Shown: positions 35,785-44,653, counted from the stretch's first letter. The stretch: DNA of 52,510 nucleotides from Bradyrhizobium sp. RD5-C2 (GCF_019972155.1 NZ_BOVL01000008.1:358958-411467), one strand, 5' to 3'. Program-made: numbers and translations. The notes: generated from the sequence alone by a model not told the origin.

Positions 35785-37050
35785 CTAATTGGTCACGCGC
35801 TGCACGATCACGGAGGCATTTGTGCCGCCGAAACCGAAGGAATTGGACAGCGCCACATTCACGTCACGCTTGCGCGACGTGTGCGGCACAAGATCGATCG
35901 CCGTCTGCACCGACGGATTGTCGAGATTGATGGTCGGCGGCACCACATTATCGCGAATCGCCAGCACCGCGAAGATCGCCTCGATCGCACCGGCAGCGCC
36001 GAGCAGATGTCCGGTCGCGGACTTGGTCGACGACATCGAGACCTTCGAAGCCGCATTGCCGAGCAGACGCTCGACCGCGCCGAGCTCGATCTCGTCGCCG
36101 ACCTGCGTCGAGGTGCCGTGCGCATTGATGTAGTCGAGATCCGATGCAACGAGGCCGGCGCGCTTCAGCGCCATGCTCATGCTGCGGAAGCCGCCATTGC
36201 CGTCCGGCGGCGGCGAGGTGATGTGGAAGGCATCGCCCGACAGGCCGTAGCCGGTGACCTCGGCATAGATCTTCGCGCCACGCTGTTTGGCGTGCTCGTA
36301 TTCCTCGAGCACCAGAATGCCGGCGCCCTCACCCATCACGAAGCCGTCGCGATCCTTGTCGTAAGGCCGCGATGCCTTTTCCGGTGTGTCGTTGAAGCCG
36401 GTGGACAGTGCGCGCGCCGCACAGAAGCCGGCAATGCCGATGCGGGAGATCGGCGATTCGGCGCCACCTGCGAGCATCACCTCGGCGTCGCCGAGCGCGA
36501 TCAGCCGCGCCGCGTCACCGACCGCGTGCGCGCCGGTCGAGCACGCCGTGACGACCGCATGATTGGGCCCCTTCAGACCGTGCTCGATCGAGACGTAGCC
36601 GGACGCCAGATTGATCAGGCGGCCCGGAATGAAGAAGGGAGAGATCCGGCGCGGTCCACGCTCCTTCAGCAGCACCGCGGTCTCGGCAATGCCGGTGAGG
36701 CCGCCGATGCCGGAGCCGATCATCGTGCCGGTCGCGAACTGGTCTTCATCGGACTTCGGATGCCAGTCGGCATCGTCGAGCGCCTGCCTGGCCGCGCACA
36801 TCGCATAGAGGATGAAGTCGTCGACCTTGCGCTGGTCCTTCGGCTCCATCCACTGATCGGGATTGAAGGTGCCGTTGGAGCCGTCGCCGCGCGGAATGTA
36901 GCAGGCGACCTGGCTCGGCAGGTCGGACACTTCGAAGGTGTCGATCTTCTTGCCGCCGCTGTCGCCGGCGAGGATACGCGCCCAAGTTGCGTCAACGCCG
37001 CAGCCGAGCGGAGTAACCATGCCCAGCCCCGTGACGACAACCCGTCTCAT
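35785..37050 (-). CDS. fabF: 3-oxoacyl-ACP synthase II
   Basis: A 421-residue condensing enzyme that elongates acyl-ACP with malonyl-ACP. The Cys-His-His triad is visible: Cys in VVTACSTGAHAVG (near 165), His in NAHGTSTQVGD (near 305) and His in SATGHLLGAAG (near 342). The GFGGTNAS signature is near the C-terminus. The start at 37050 (MRRVVVTGLG) was chosen; an in-frame ATG at 37071 adds seven residues. It follows acpP by 96 bases on the same strand. Confidence 0.96.
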   Translation of the reverse strand: MRRVVVTGLGMVTPLGCGVDATWARILAGDSGGKKIDTFEVSDLPSQVACYIPRGDGSNGTFNPDQWMEPKDQRKVDDFILYAMCAARQALDDADWHPKSDEDQFATGTMIGSGIGGLTGIAETAVLLKERGPRRISPFFIPGRLINLASGYVSIEHGLKGPNHAVVTACSTGAHAVGDAARLIALGDAEVMLAGGAESPISRIGIAGFCAARALSTGFNDTPEKASRPYDKDRDGFVMGEGAGILVLEEYEHAKQRGAKIYAEVTGYGLSGDAFHITSPPPDGNGGFRSMSMALKRAGLVASDLDYINAHGTSTQVGDEIELGAVERLLGNAASKVSMSSTKSATGHLLGAAGAIEAIFAVLAIRDNVVPPTINLDNPSVQTAIDLVPHTSRKRDVNVALSNSFGFGGTNASVIVQRVTN

Positions 37051-37146
37051 TTCAACGTCTCCGGCCAGCAATGCGCGGCTGATAGTAAGAAGCCGGGGGA
37101 CCGCTTGATCACGGTCCGTCCGGCCCCGTCAACTTCGCGATCGGCG

Positions 37147-37386
37147 TCAGCTCTTCGCGTTCTTCTCAAGAAACTTGGTCGCGTCGCCCACGGTCAAAAT
37201 CGTCTCCGCGGCGTCGTCGGGAATCTCGCAACCGAACTCTTCTTCGAAAGCCATCACGAGCTCGACCGTGTCGAGGCTGTCGGCGCCGAGGTCATCGATG
37301 AAGCTCGCGCCATCGACCACCTTCTCGGGTTCGACACCAAGGTGCTCGACCACAATCTTCTTAACCCGCTCGCCAATCTCACTCAT
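37147..37386 (-). CDS. acpP: Acyl carrier protein
   Basis: A 79-residue acidic protein carrying growing fatty acids on a 4'-phosphopantetheine. The prosthetic-group serine is in [18 protein letters not shown], near residue 37. Length and acidity are typical. It lies between fabG and fabF. A promoter candidate with an 18-bp dyad in its spacer lies about 150-170 bases upstream, suggesting that acpP can be transcribed independently of fabD-fabG. Confidence 0.97.
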   Translation of the reverse strand: MSEIGERVKKIVVEHLGVEPEKVVDGASFIDDLGADSLDTVELVMAFEEEFGCEIPDDAAETILTVGDATKFLEKNAKS

Positions 37387-37530
37387 CGTTCAACCTCGTT
37401 GTTCCATTGGACCCGACCCCAAGACGATACGAGCCATCGTGGTCGTCTCGATTACTCAGTCGCGCATAGTCTTGATTCGGCCCGGTCGTAGCCGATTAAA
37501 GCCCCGGCGAACGGCAGGCGTCGCCACGCC

Positions 37531-37557
37531 AATATACAGGGTTTCAAAATCCTGCAA
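37531..37557 (-). promoter_or_regulatory. Candidate acpP promoter with embedded near-palindrome
   Basis: On the minus strand TTGCAG (-35) is separated by 15 bases from TATATT (-10). The 18-bp near-palindrome CAGGGTTTCAAAATCCTG (37537-37554, plus strand) fills the spacer and overlaps the -35. This is a common place for a repressor operator. The spacing is short, so the promoter call is tentative. Confidence 0.4.
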
Positions 37558-37675
37558 TGGCGTTCTTTGCCCATCCATAGGGGGTTCAGCTATCATACTT
37601 CCCAAGCCTTGACTACACGCCTGAACCGGCTCCCGAAAACGGCTTTTCGCCGCATTGCGAGAGCCAGCAACCAAC

Positions 37676-38413
37676 TCAAATCATAGCCATCCCGCCGTTG
37701 ACGTGAATCGTCTGGCCGGTGACATAGGCGGCCTCGTTCGAGGCCAGATAGACGGCTGCCGCAGCGATATCCTCGGGCGTTCCGAGCCGCGCCGCAGGAA
37801 CCTTCGCCAGGATGGTTTCGCGCTGCTTGTCGTTGAGCGCATCGGTCATCGGCGTCTTGATGAAGCCCGGTGCGATGCAGTTCGCGGTCACGCCGCGCTT
37901 GGCGTATTCGGCGCCCAGCGTCTTGATCAGGCCGATGATGCCGGCCTTCGACGCGGTGTAGTTGCCCTGCCCCGGATTGCCGGTGACGCCGACGATCGAG
38001 GTGATCGCAATGATGCGGCCGAAGCGCTTTCGCATCATCAATTTGGTCGCCGCGCGCGCCAGGCGGAATGTCGCGGTCAGGTTGACCGCGATCACGTCGT
38101 CCCAATCCTCGTCGCGCAGCTGCACGAACAGGTTGTCGCGGGTGATGCCGGCGTTCGCAATCAGGATGTCGACCTGCCCCATCGCAGCTTCCGCCGCCGG
38201 CACCAGCGCCTCGACGTCATCCTTGCTGGAGAGATTGCACGGCAGCACATGAACGCGCTCGCCGAGCTTGGCCGCGAAGCCGTCCAACACCTCGCGCCGC
38301 GTCCCCGAAATCGCGACCGTCGCGCCCTGCGCATGCAGCGACTGCGCGATCGCGCCGCCGATGCCGCCGGTTGCGCCCGTCACGAGCGCCGTCTTGCCAG
38401 TCAGATCAAACAT
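37676..38413 (-). CDS. fabG: 3-oxoacyl-ACP reductase
   Basis: A 245-residue short-chain dehydrogenase reducing 3-oxoacyl-ACP with NADPH. The cofactor motif TGATGGIGGAIA is at 13-24, NAGITRDNL near 88-96, and the catalytic Ser-Tyr-Lys is in ITSIVGVTGNPGQGNYTASK (near 137-156). The C-terminal YVTGQTIHVNGGMAMI is typical of FabG proper. It follows fabD by 21 bases and precedes acpP by 289 bases that contain the acpP promoter candidate. Confidence 0.96.
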   Translation of the reverse strand: MFDLTGKTALVTGATGGIGGAIAQSLHAQGATVAISGTRREVLDGFAAKLGERVHVLPCNLSSKDDVEALVPAAEAAMGQVDILIANAGITRDNLFVQLRDEDWDDVIAVNLTATFRLARAATKLMMRKRFGRIIAITSIVGVTGNPGQGNYTASKAGIIGLIKTLGAEYAKRGVTANCIAPGFIKTPMTDALNDKQRETILAKVPAARLGTPEDIAAAAVYLASNEAAYVTGQTIHVNGGMAMI

Positions 38414-38434
38414 CGAATTCTCCTTCCGGCTGCT

Positions 38435-39388
38435 TCAGGCCGATGCTGCCAGCGCATCCTTGGCTGCAGCGATATCGTTCGGGCCGCCGACGGATACGCC
38501 GACCGCGCCGTCGGCGATGCGCTTGACGAGGCCGGTCAGCACCTTGCCGGCGCCGATCTCGAAGAACCGCGTCACGCCCTGGCCTGCCATATAGGCAACC
38601 GACTCGCGCCAGCGAACCGTCCCCGTGACCTGCTCGACCAGGCGGCGGCGGATCTCGTCGGGATCGGTGATGGCGCACGCCAGCACGTTGGACACCAGCG
38701 GCGCGGCGGGCGCCTTGATGGTGACGCCGGCCAGCGCTTGCGCCATCGCATCGGCCGCCGGCTGCATCAGCTTGCAGTGGAACGGTGCCGACACCGGCAG
38801 CAGCATGGCGCGCTTGGCGCCCTTGGTCTTGGCGATCTCGACCGCGCGATCGACGGCGGTCTTGTCGCCGGAGACCACCACCTGGCCGCCGCCATTGTCG
38901 TTGGCGGCCTGGCAGACCTGGCCCTGCGCCGCCTCATTGGCGACCGCGACCGCCGCCTCGTAGTCGAGGCCGAGCAGCGCGGCCATCGCGCCGACGCCGA
39001 CCGGCACCGCCTTCTGCATGGCGAGCCCGCGGGTGCGTAAGAGCCGCGCGGTGTCGCTGACGGTCAGGCTGCCGGCAGCGGCCAGCGCCGAATACTCGCC
39101 GAGCGAGTGCCCGGCAACGAAGGCCGCGTTGCGGCCGACCGAGAAGCCGGCCTCGCTCTCGAGCACGCGCAAGGTGGCGATCGAGACCGCCATCAGCGCC
39201 GGCTGGGCATTTTCCGTCAGTTGCAACGTCTCGCCCGGACCATCCCAGATGATCGCGGTCAGCTTCTCGCCGAGCGCGGAATCGACCTCATCGAACACGG
39301 CCTTCGCGACTGGAAAGGCGTCGGCCAGGGCCTTGCCCATGCCAACCGCCTGCGAGCCCTGCCCGGGAAATGTGAATGCTGCCGTCAT
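38435..39388 (-). CDS. fabD: Malonyl-CoA:ACP transacylase
   Basis: A 317-residue enzyme loading malonyl groups onto ACP. The N-terminal FPGQGSQAVGMGKAL (near 7-21) and the catalytic Ser in AGHSLGEYSAL (near 95) are present; the partner His is expected in VSAPFHCKLM near 203. It is first in the fabD-fabG-acpP-fabF series. Its upstream gene is a desaturase on the same strand, 220 bases away, so fabD probably has its own promoter. Confidence 0.96.
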   Translation of the reverse strand: MTAAFTFPGQGSQAVGMGKALADAFPVAKAVFDEVDSALGEKLTAIIWDGPGETLQLTENAQPALMAVSIATLRVLESEAGFSVGRNAAFVAGHSLGEYSALAAAGSLTVSDTARLLRTRGLAMQKAVPVGVGAMAALLGLDYEAAVAVANEAAQGQVCQAANDNGGGQVVVSGDKTAVDRAVEIAKTKGAKRAMLLPVSAPFHCKLMQPAADAMAQALAGVTIKAPAAPLVSNVLACAITDPDEIRRRLVEQVTGTVRWRESVAYMAGQGVTRFFEIGAGKVLTGLVKRIADGAVGVSVGGPNDIAAAKDALAASA

Positions 39389-39591
39389 CGGCGCTCCCTA
39401 CCTTGTTGCGCGTGATCCCCGCGCAAGCGCCGCGCCTGCCGCAGGGGAAAACGGTATCCCGTCGCGCGAAACGCGCCACAGCGGGTCCGGACCAATTCCC
39501 TGCAACCAAATCTTGCAACCGGCCTCGGACCGGGCCGTAAGACACTGATGGGGGGCGCGATGTCAAGCCGCGCGCGCGGAACCCTGGGGAT

Positions 39592-39608
39592 GCCGGGGCC
39601 GGCCCGGC
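39592..39608 (-). terminator. GC-rich hairpin after the desaturase gene
   Basis: GCCGGG, loop GCCGG, CCCGGC directly after the desaturase stop on the minus strand. The stem is short but stable; no T-run follows. It is a possible boundary between the desaturase operon and the fab genes. Confidence 0.35.
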
Positions 39609-40634
39609 CTAGAATCCACCGGCATTCTGGTCGGCGTTAACCTCGGCGCCCGCCCTCGCCCGGCGCGCGCTGTTGACCAGTTGGCCCGGGCGGTCTTCCC
39701 GATTGGGCTTGGCGGTCGCCAGCCGCAGCACGGCGGCGTAGCCCGGCTGGACTTCCATCCGGTCGGCGTAGCGGCTTCCGCTCAGGATGCGGTGGACGCG
39801 CGGCAGGTTGTAGCAGGGCACGTAGAACAGCAGATGATGCTCGAGGTGGTAGTTCACGTAGTACGGCGCGATGAAGAGACGCTCGAGCACGTTGGCGCGC
39901 GTGGTGCGCGTGTTGCGCAAGGGATCGGCGCTGTCGGGCACGACGGCATGTTCGGCGATGTTGCGGATCCGCGTGATCACCATCATCCAGGTCAGCAGCG
40001 GCACCAGCCACAACAGCGGATAGGCCCACCACACGCCCGCAGCGGCGAGCCCTGCGAACAGCAACGCGTTGGTGACGCATTGTGGCCCGAGCTTCTGCCA
40101 GAAGTTGGCGGCGCGCTGCGATAGCGGCCATTCCTTCGGTCCGATCGCATTGAGCAGTTGCGCCTTGCGCTGCTGGTAGCCGGTCTGTCCGGTGATATCG
40201 CGGAGGAATTTCCGGCGGTAGCTCATTTTCGTGATCGGAAACGGCGCCGACAGCACCAGATCCGGATCATCCTCCTGCTGCGTCCGCGCATGGTGCTGCA
40301 GATGATAGCGGCGATAGCCGCGGGTCTCGGCGAAGATCGGATAGGCGCAGAACCACTGGCTCAGCGTGAGATTGGTGTTCTCGTTTGCGGAGAGACAGCC
40401 ATGCGCACCGTCGTGCATCAGGATTGCGAGCCCAAGCTGGCGCGAGCCGATGATCGCGACCGCGAGCAGATAGGTCAGCGGATTGGGCCAGCACGCGACC
40501 AGCGCGATCGCGCCCAGGATCAGCGCCCAGGCGTGGACGATCAGGCCTGCGCCCTTCCACGTCGTGCGTTGCCGGACCGTGACCAGTTCATCCTCGGTGA
40601 GGAAATCTCGGGCACGCATGCGTAGTGCGGTCAT
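39609..40634 (-). CDS. Membrane fatty-acid desaturase
   Basis: A 341-residue membrane di-iron enzyme. The three histidine boxes are HDGAHG (near 74-79), HLQHHARTQ (near 110-118) and NYHLEHH (near 258-264), spaced by hydrophobic segments. Acyl-lipid or acyl-CoA desaturation is expected; beta-carotene hydroxylases and related oxidases share the boxes. It overlaps the upstream TetR gene by four bases (ATGA), so its expression is tied to that regulator. Its place beside the fab genes supports a role in membrane unsaturation. Confidence 0.88.
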   Translation of the reverse strand: MTALRMRARDFLTEDELVTVRQRTTWKGAGLIVHAWALILGAIALVACWPNPLTYLLAVAIIGSRQLGLAILMHDGAHGCLSANENTNLTLSQWFCAYPIFAETRGYRRYHLQHHARTQQEDDPDLVLSAPFPITKMSYRRKFLRDITGQTGYQQRKAQLLNAIGPKEWPLSQRAANFWQKLGPQCVTNALLFAGLAAAGVWWAYPLLWLVPLLTWMMVITRIRNIAEHAVVPDSADPLRNTRTTRANVLERLFIAPYYVNYHLEHHLLFYVPCYNLPRVHRILSGSRYADRMEVQPGYAAVLRLATAKPNREDRPGQLVNSARRARAGAEVNADQNAGGF

Positions 40635-41335
40635 GAGCTGGTCTCCCCGTCCGTTGAGGATGAAGTGTCGCGATCGCCGACCAGGCGCAGCCGCGATCCA
40701 TCATTCGTCGATGTCGCCTGCTCGCCGAGTGCGCGCAGCAATTCGCGGCACATCTCCTCGCCTCCGCGCCCCATCGCAAAACCCTCGACGATCACGCCGA
40801 TCGCAATCGCCCAGAAGCGCCGCGAGCTCTCTTCGGGCGCGCGCAGCGAGCGCCAGCCATGCCGCTCGACCTGGCCGGCGTAGGCGCGTGCGCCTTCACT
40901 GTGCAGTCGCTCGATGGTGCGCTCGACCAAAGGCGCGAGGTCCTGCCGGCGCCGTGTCAAGGTCAGGGCCTCGGCGAAGAAGGCGACCGTGTCGGTCGCG
41001 GTCACGGTCTCGGCCAAGGCGTGGGTGTAATCCCGCGGCGTGTGGGCGTGCAGGGCGGCCTGCTCGGTCGCGCGCGCGAGGTAAAGCATGTCGCGGCTGG
41101 CGGCTTCGACGAACAGCGCTTCCTTGGTGCGGAAGTAATAGGTGATCTGGCTCGGAAAGGCGTCTGCGGCGGCGGCAATGTCGGAGATCGACGTGCCCGA
41201 GAGCCCGCGCTCCTTGAACAGGCGGCTGGCGGCATCGAGCAGCAGCGAGCGCATCTTGCGCCCCGCCGACCGCGTCGCGCGGACCGCGTGCTTCGGATCG
41301 GGCGCAGGCATGCCGCTGGCGGTCTCCGAACCCAT
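40631..41335 (-). CDS. TetR-family regulator of the desaturase operon
   Basis: A 234-residue repressor-type protein. The TetR DNA-binding domain lies at about 20-70 (RSLLLDAASRLFKERGLSGTSISDIAAAA and QITYYFRTKEALF). The start is ATG 41335, preceded by GGGAGGA; an in-frame ATG at 41368 overlaps the perfect 17-bp operator and was rejected. Co-transcription with the desaturase suggests autoregulated sensing of fatty acids or acyl-CoAs, as in DesT-like systems; the ligand is not known. Confidence 0.88.
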   Translation of the reverse strand: MGSETASGMPAPDPKHAVRATRSAGRKMRSLLLDAASRLFKERGLSGTSISDIAAAADAFPSQITYYFRTKEALFVEAASRDMLYLARATEQAALHAHTPRDYTHALAETVTATDTVAFFAEALTLTRRRQDLAPLVERTIERLHSEGARAYAGQVERHGWRSLRAPEESSRRFWAIAIGVIVEGFAMGRGGEEMCRELLRALGEQATSTNDGSRLRLVGDRDTSSSTDGETSS

Positions 41336-41356
41336 CGATCGTCCTCCCGGAACATA

Positions 41357-41373
41357 TTTGTATGACATACAAA
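41357..41373. promoter_or_regulatory. TetR operator, perfect 17-bp palindrome
   Basis: TTTGTATGACATACAAA: 8-bp arms around one central base, 21 bases before the TetR ATG. TetR proteins usually bind such sites, so this is very likely the operator for the TetR-desaturase operon. It is AT-rich in a GC-rich setting. Confidence 0.75.
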
Positions 41374-41470
41374 CAAAGAAATCAACAGGAACCGGCCGAA
41401 AGTTGCGCTGGGCGACCGGCGCGGCTACGACCTCTCGTCACTCTGGGGGCCAAGAACCCTCCGCGGACCC

Positions 41471-41498
41471 TTGCCTTCGCGGCCAAAATCCGTATAAC
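41471..41498 (+). promoter_or_regulatory. Candidate rpsF promoter and long leader
   Basis: TTGCCT (41471-41476), 16 bases, TATAAC (41493-41498). Transcription would begin near 41505, giving a leader of about 180 bases before rpsF. The leader contains a small stem (GCTCC/GGAGC, 41514-41528) and may hold the S6:S18 autoregulatory site known in other bacteria; I could not fold it. Nothing else is seen in the 313-base spacer. Confidence 0.45.
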
Positions 41499-41686
41499 GC
41501 GCCCCATTCGTGGGCTCCGGCCGGGAGCTGAACGGACGGTCTCAGCAAATTCACCCGTTGATTTTGATGTGGCAGGGCCAGTCGGCCCGTCGTCCCGTGC
41601 TTCCGCCTTCTGAGCAGCTCGAGTCCTTTCCGAAGGTCTCGAAGGGCTTGTCGCCGGAAACCACGCCAACACAGGAAAGGACAACC

Positions 41687-42154
41687 ATGCCTCTTTATGA
41701 GCATGTTTTTCTCGCGCGTCAGGATGCGAGCACCCAGCAGGTGGATGAACTGACGGCCCAGATGACGGGTATCGTCGAACAGGGCGGCGGCAAGGTCACC
41801 AAGACCGAGAGCTGGGGCGTGCGCTCCCTCACCTACCGCATGAACAAGAATCGCAAGGCGCATTTCGTGCTGATGAACATCGACGCACCGTCGGCTGTCG
41901 TCACCGAGATCGAGCGCCAGGAGCGGATCAGCGAAGACGTCATCCGCTATCTCACCGTGCGCGTCGAAGAGCACGAGGAAGGCCCGTCCGCGATGATGCG
42001 CAAGGCCGATCGTGACCGCGAGCGCGATGACCGTGGCGGTGGCTTCCGCGGCGACCGCGAAGGCGGCTTCCGTGGTGATCGCGATGGCGGCGGCTTCCGC
42101 GGCGATCGTGGCCCGCGCCGTCCGCGCGAAGAAGAAGCTGCGACCGAGGAGTAA
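41687..42154 (+). CDS. rpsF: 30S ribosomal protein S6
   Basis: A 155-residue protein of the small subunit, pairing with S18. The S6 domain is residues 1-95 ([13 protein letters not shown], then [18 protein letters not shown]). The C-terminal 50 residues form a charged tail with three GGFRGDR-type repeats and an acidic end ([10 protein letters not shown]), longer than in E. coli. A GGAAAGGA ribosome site supports ATG 41687 rather than the long open frame from 41510. It heads rpsF-rpsR-DUF2232-rplI. Confidence 0.97.
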   Translation: MPLYEHVFLARQDASTQQVDELTAQMTGIVEQGGGKVTKTESWGVRSLTYRMNKNRKAHFVLMNIDAPSAVVTEIERQERISEDVIRYLTVRVEEHEEGPSAMMRKADRDRERDDRGGGFRGDREGGFRGDRDGGGFRGDRGPRRPREEEAATEE

Positions 42155-42160
42155 TGAATC

Positions 42161-42400
42161 ATGGCTGATGCTGGTGCCCGCCGTCCGTTTTTCCGTCGTC
42201 GCAAGTCCTGCCCGTTCACGGGCGCGAATGCGCCGAAGATCGACTACAAGGATTCCAAGCTGCTGATGCGTTACGTCTCCGAGCGCGGCAAGATCGTGCC
42301 GAGCCGCATCACGGCCGTGTCCGCCAAGAAGCAGCGTGAGCTCGCCCGCGCCATCAAGCGTGCGCGATTCCTCGGCCTGCTGCCCTACGTTATTCGCTAA
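42161..42400 (+). CDS. rpsR: 30S ribosomal protein S18
   Basis: A 79-residue basic protein binding S6 in the platform of the 30S subunit. The signature is visible from RRKSCPFTG through [19 protein letters not shown] to [30 protein letters not shown]. It starts six bases after the rpsF stop. A GC-rich perfect hairpin follows its stop. Confidence 0.98.
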   Translation: MADAGARRPFFRRRKSCPFTGANAPKIDYKDSKLLMRYVSERGKIVPSRITAVSAKKQRELARAIKRARFLGLLPYVIR

Positions 42401-42408
42401 CCGTTTCT

Positions 42409-42432
42409 GGCCGGCGGCACGCGCCGCCGGCC
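42409..42432 (+). terminator. Hairpin after rpsR
   Basis: GGCCGGCGGC, loop ACGC, GCCGCCGGCC: a perfect 10-bp stem eight bases after rpsR, followed by GCTAATTCTCAT without a real T-run. It may attenuate transcription into DUF2232-rplI or stabilise the rpsF-rpsR message. Confidence 0.55.
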
Positions 42433-42526
42433 GCTAATTCTCATAAGGCTTCCGGGTCGTCCGGTCGCCGATGGTTGGGGTTCTCGACAGAGTACCTCTA
42501 ACCGCTCGAAAGGAGCGGGACAGCTG

Positions 42527-43495
42527 ATGATCGCGATCCTCATTATTGCACTTGCCGCCGGCGCAGCATCGGCGCTGATGTTCGCCTCGATCGTCTCGGG
42601 CGCGGCAATCTCGATATTGCTGTTCTATCTCGCGCCGCTGCCTCTGATGGTGACGGCGCTCGGCTGGGGCCCGCTCGCCGCCGCCATCGGCGGTACCGCT
42701 GCAGCGTCCGTGCTCGGCGCGCTCTTCGGACTTCCCTATTGCATCGCCTTTGCCATGATGGTCGCCCTGCCCGGCTGGTGGCTCGGCCATCTCGCTTTGC
42801 TCGGACGGCCGATCGCAGGCGCAGCCGGCGATAGCGCTGCCCAGCAGCCGCCCGCGCTCGAATGGTATCCCGTCGGCCGTATCCTGCTCTGGATCGCGGC
42901 CTTCGCCATCATCACCACGACCGCCGCGCTGCTGACGCTCGGCACGGATACCGACACGATCACCGGCACGTTGCGGCGCGGCCTGCTCAAGATGCTCAGC
43001 GCCGGCGAAACGCAACCCGGCAGTGACATCGAACGCTTCGTCGACGCGTTGGTGATCTTCGCGCCACTCGCGGCAACGGTCATCGCGATGGTCACGCTTA
43101 CGCTCAACCTGTGGCTCGCCGGCAAGATCACACAAACCTCGGGGCGGCTGAACCGGCCGTGGCCGGAGTTCCGCAGCACCGCGCTCCCCGCCATGGCGCT
43201 GGTCGCGTTGCTGGTGGCGGTCGCCTTCAGCTTCGTCGGTGGCATGCTTGCGCTGCTGGCGCAGATCGTCACCACAGCGCTCGTGATCGCCTATGCGCTG
43301 GTCGGCTTCGCCATGCTGCACACCCTGACGCTGTCGCTCGCCAATCGCGGCTTCTGGCTCGCCGGCATCTATGCCGTCGTCGTCATGTTCGGCTGGCCGA
43401 TCGTGGCAATCTTCGCGCTCGGCATTGCGGACGCCGTGTTCGGACTGCGCCAGCGCTATCTGCAAACCAGACCGCCGCCTTTGCCTGCGGCCTGA
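42527..43495 (+). CDS. DUF2232 polytopic membrane protein
   Basis: A 322-residue protein with about eight hydrophobic segments spanning most of its length, e.g. IAILIIALAAGAASALMFA at the start and FWLAGIYAVVVMFGWPIVAIFAL near the end. It matches the DUF2232 family that lies between rpsR and rplI in many alphaproteobacteria. The biochemical function is unknown. The start is supported by AAAGGAG. The rplI gene follows after 51 bases. Confidence 0.85.
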   Translation: MIAILIIALAAGAASALMFASIVSGAAISILLFYLAPLPLMVTALGWGPLAAAIGGTAAASVLGALFGLPYCIAFAMMVALPGWWLGHLALLGRPIAGAAGDSAAQQPPALEWYPVGRILLWIAAFAIITTTAALLTLGTDTDTITGTLRRGLLKMLSAGETQPGSDIERFVDALVIFAPLAATVIAMVTLTLNLWLAGKITQTSGRLNRPWPEFRSTALPAMALVALLVAVAFSFVGGMLALLAQIVTTALVIAYALVGFAMLHTLTLSLANRGFWLAGIYAVVVMFGWPIVAIFALGIADAVFGLRQRYLQTRPPPLPAA

Positions 43496-43546
43496 CATTC
43501 GATCCAACCACTCAACCCGATACTTAGCCTCTAAAGGAGAACGAAA

Positions 43547-44152
43547 ATGGAAGTCATTCTGCTGGAACGCGTTGCCAAGCTTGGTCAGATGGGCGAGGTC
43601 GTGCGCGTCAAGGACGGGTTCGCCCGCAACTTCTTGCTGAAGCGCGGCAAGGCGCTGCGCGCCACCGAGGCGAACCGCGCCAAGTATGACGGCATGAAGG
43701 CCGAGCTCGAGGCCAACAACATCAAGGCCAAGGGCGAAGCCTCCGTGGTCGCCGAGAAGATCGACGGCCGCGACATCATCATCATCCGACAGGCTTCCGA
43801 GTCCGGCCAGCTGTTCGGCTCGGTCACGGTGCGCGACATCGTCGTTGCGCTGGCCGCCGACGGCATCACGGTTGCGCGCCCGCAGGTCTGGCTCGACTCG
43901 CCGATCAAGGTGATCGGTGCGCAGAAGGTGACGATCGCAGTTCACCCCGAGGTCGAGACCAGCGTCACCGTGACGGTCGCCCGCTCCGCCGAAGAGGCCG
44001 AGCGGATCAAGCGAGGCGAGGACATCTCGACCCGCCAGGAAGATCAGGACGCTGCCGCCGAAGCGCTCGCCGCCGCCGGCGAATTCTTCGATCCAGAAGC
44101 GCAGCACGACGACGAGGCCGCGCCGGCTCCGGCCGCCGAAGAAGAGAAGTAA
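43547..44152 (+). CDS. rplI: 50S ribosomal protein L9
   Basis: A 201-residue protein binding 23S rRNA at the base of the L1 stalk. The N-terminal domain is [24 protein letters not shown] (residues 1-24) with [16 protein letters not shown], then the long connecting helix and C-terminal domain to about 150. The last 45 residues are an acidic tail ([16 protein letters not shown], ending [11 protein letters not shown]), longer than in enterobacteria. AAAGGAG lies upstream. A bidirectional terminator follows. Confidence 0.97.
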   Translation: MEVILLERVAKLGQMGEVVRVKDGFARNFLLKRGKALRATEANRAKYDGMKAELEANNIKAKGEASVVAEKIDGRDIIIIRQASESGQLFGSVTVRDIVVALAADGITVARPQVWLDSPIKVIGAQKVTIAVHPEVETSVTVTVARSAEEAERIKRGEDISTRQEDQDAAAEALAAAGEFFDPEAQHDDEAAPAPAAEEEK

Positions 44153-44179
44153 GCTTCTCTTCTTCGCTCCACCGACTGA

Positions 44180-44203
44180 AGCCCGGCCCCATCAGGCCGG
44201 GCT
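44180..44203. terminator. Bidirectional terminator after rplI
   Basis: AGCCCGGCC, loop CCATCA, GGCCGGGCT. A perfect 9-bp stem 27 bases after rplI that also contains the stop of the convergent thioesterase gene, so both transcripts can end here. Confidence 0.75.
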
Positions 44204-44653
44204 TTGGATTCGTGCCGCCGCCTGATCATCGAGCATGGCGATCGACGCGAGCGCCGTCGCGGTATGCTTCTCCTTGCCGTCGATGATGCAGAACACGTCG
44301 GCTGCGACGACGGCGACCTGACGCCCGGGCTTGATCACGCGCGCCCGGCAGATCAGGCGATCGCCCGACGCCGGCGACAGCAGGTTGAGCTTGTACTCGG
44401 CCGTCAGCGCCGGCTGGCCACGCGACGTCGCGGCCGCGATCGTGGTGGCGTTGTCGACCAAAAACGCCGTCACCCCGCCGTGAAACAAGCCGTGCTGCTG
44501 CAACAGTTCAGGCCGGCGGTCGACCGCGAGCGTGCACGCGCCGCGTGACAGCTCGGCCACCTCAGCACCGACAAGACCCATGAAGCCCTGACGGCCGACA
44601 TTGTCGCGAATCCGCGTCGCAATCGGCGCAAAGTCCGGATCGGCCTCGTTCAT
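44192..44653 (-). CDS. PaaI-family hotdog thioesterase
   Basis: A 153-residue hotdog-fold thioesterase. The family stretch LLQQHGLFHGGVTAFLVDNATTIAAATSRG (near 54-83) contains the HGG motif and the catalytic Asp region; LTAEYKLNLLSPASGDRL follows. The acyl-CoA substrate is unknown. The ATG at 44653 overlaps the stop of the upstream TetR gene by four bases (ATGA), so the two were one operon; the longer open frame starting at TTG 44776 runs back into the TetR gene and was rejected. Confidence 0.87.
   Translation of the reverse strand: MNEADPDFAPIATRIRDNVGRQGFMGLVGAEVAELSRGACTLAVDRRPELLQQHGLFHGGVTAFLVDNATTIAAATSRGQPALTAEYKLNLLSPASGDRLICRARVIKPGRQVAVVAADVFCIIDGKEKHTATALASIAMLDDQAAARIQSPA

Noticed and set aside
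41374..41686. S6:S18 leader RNA as a firm annotation
   Set aside because: A long leader is likely, but I could not recognise the conserved bulged CCG stem, so it is only mentioned with the promoter.
41687..42154. Coding minisatellite in rpsF as a CRISPR-like repeat
   Set aside because: The repeats are in frame, encode GGFRGDR units and lack unique spacers of constant length.
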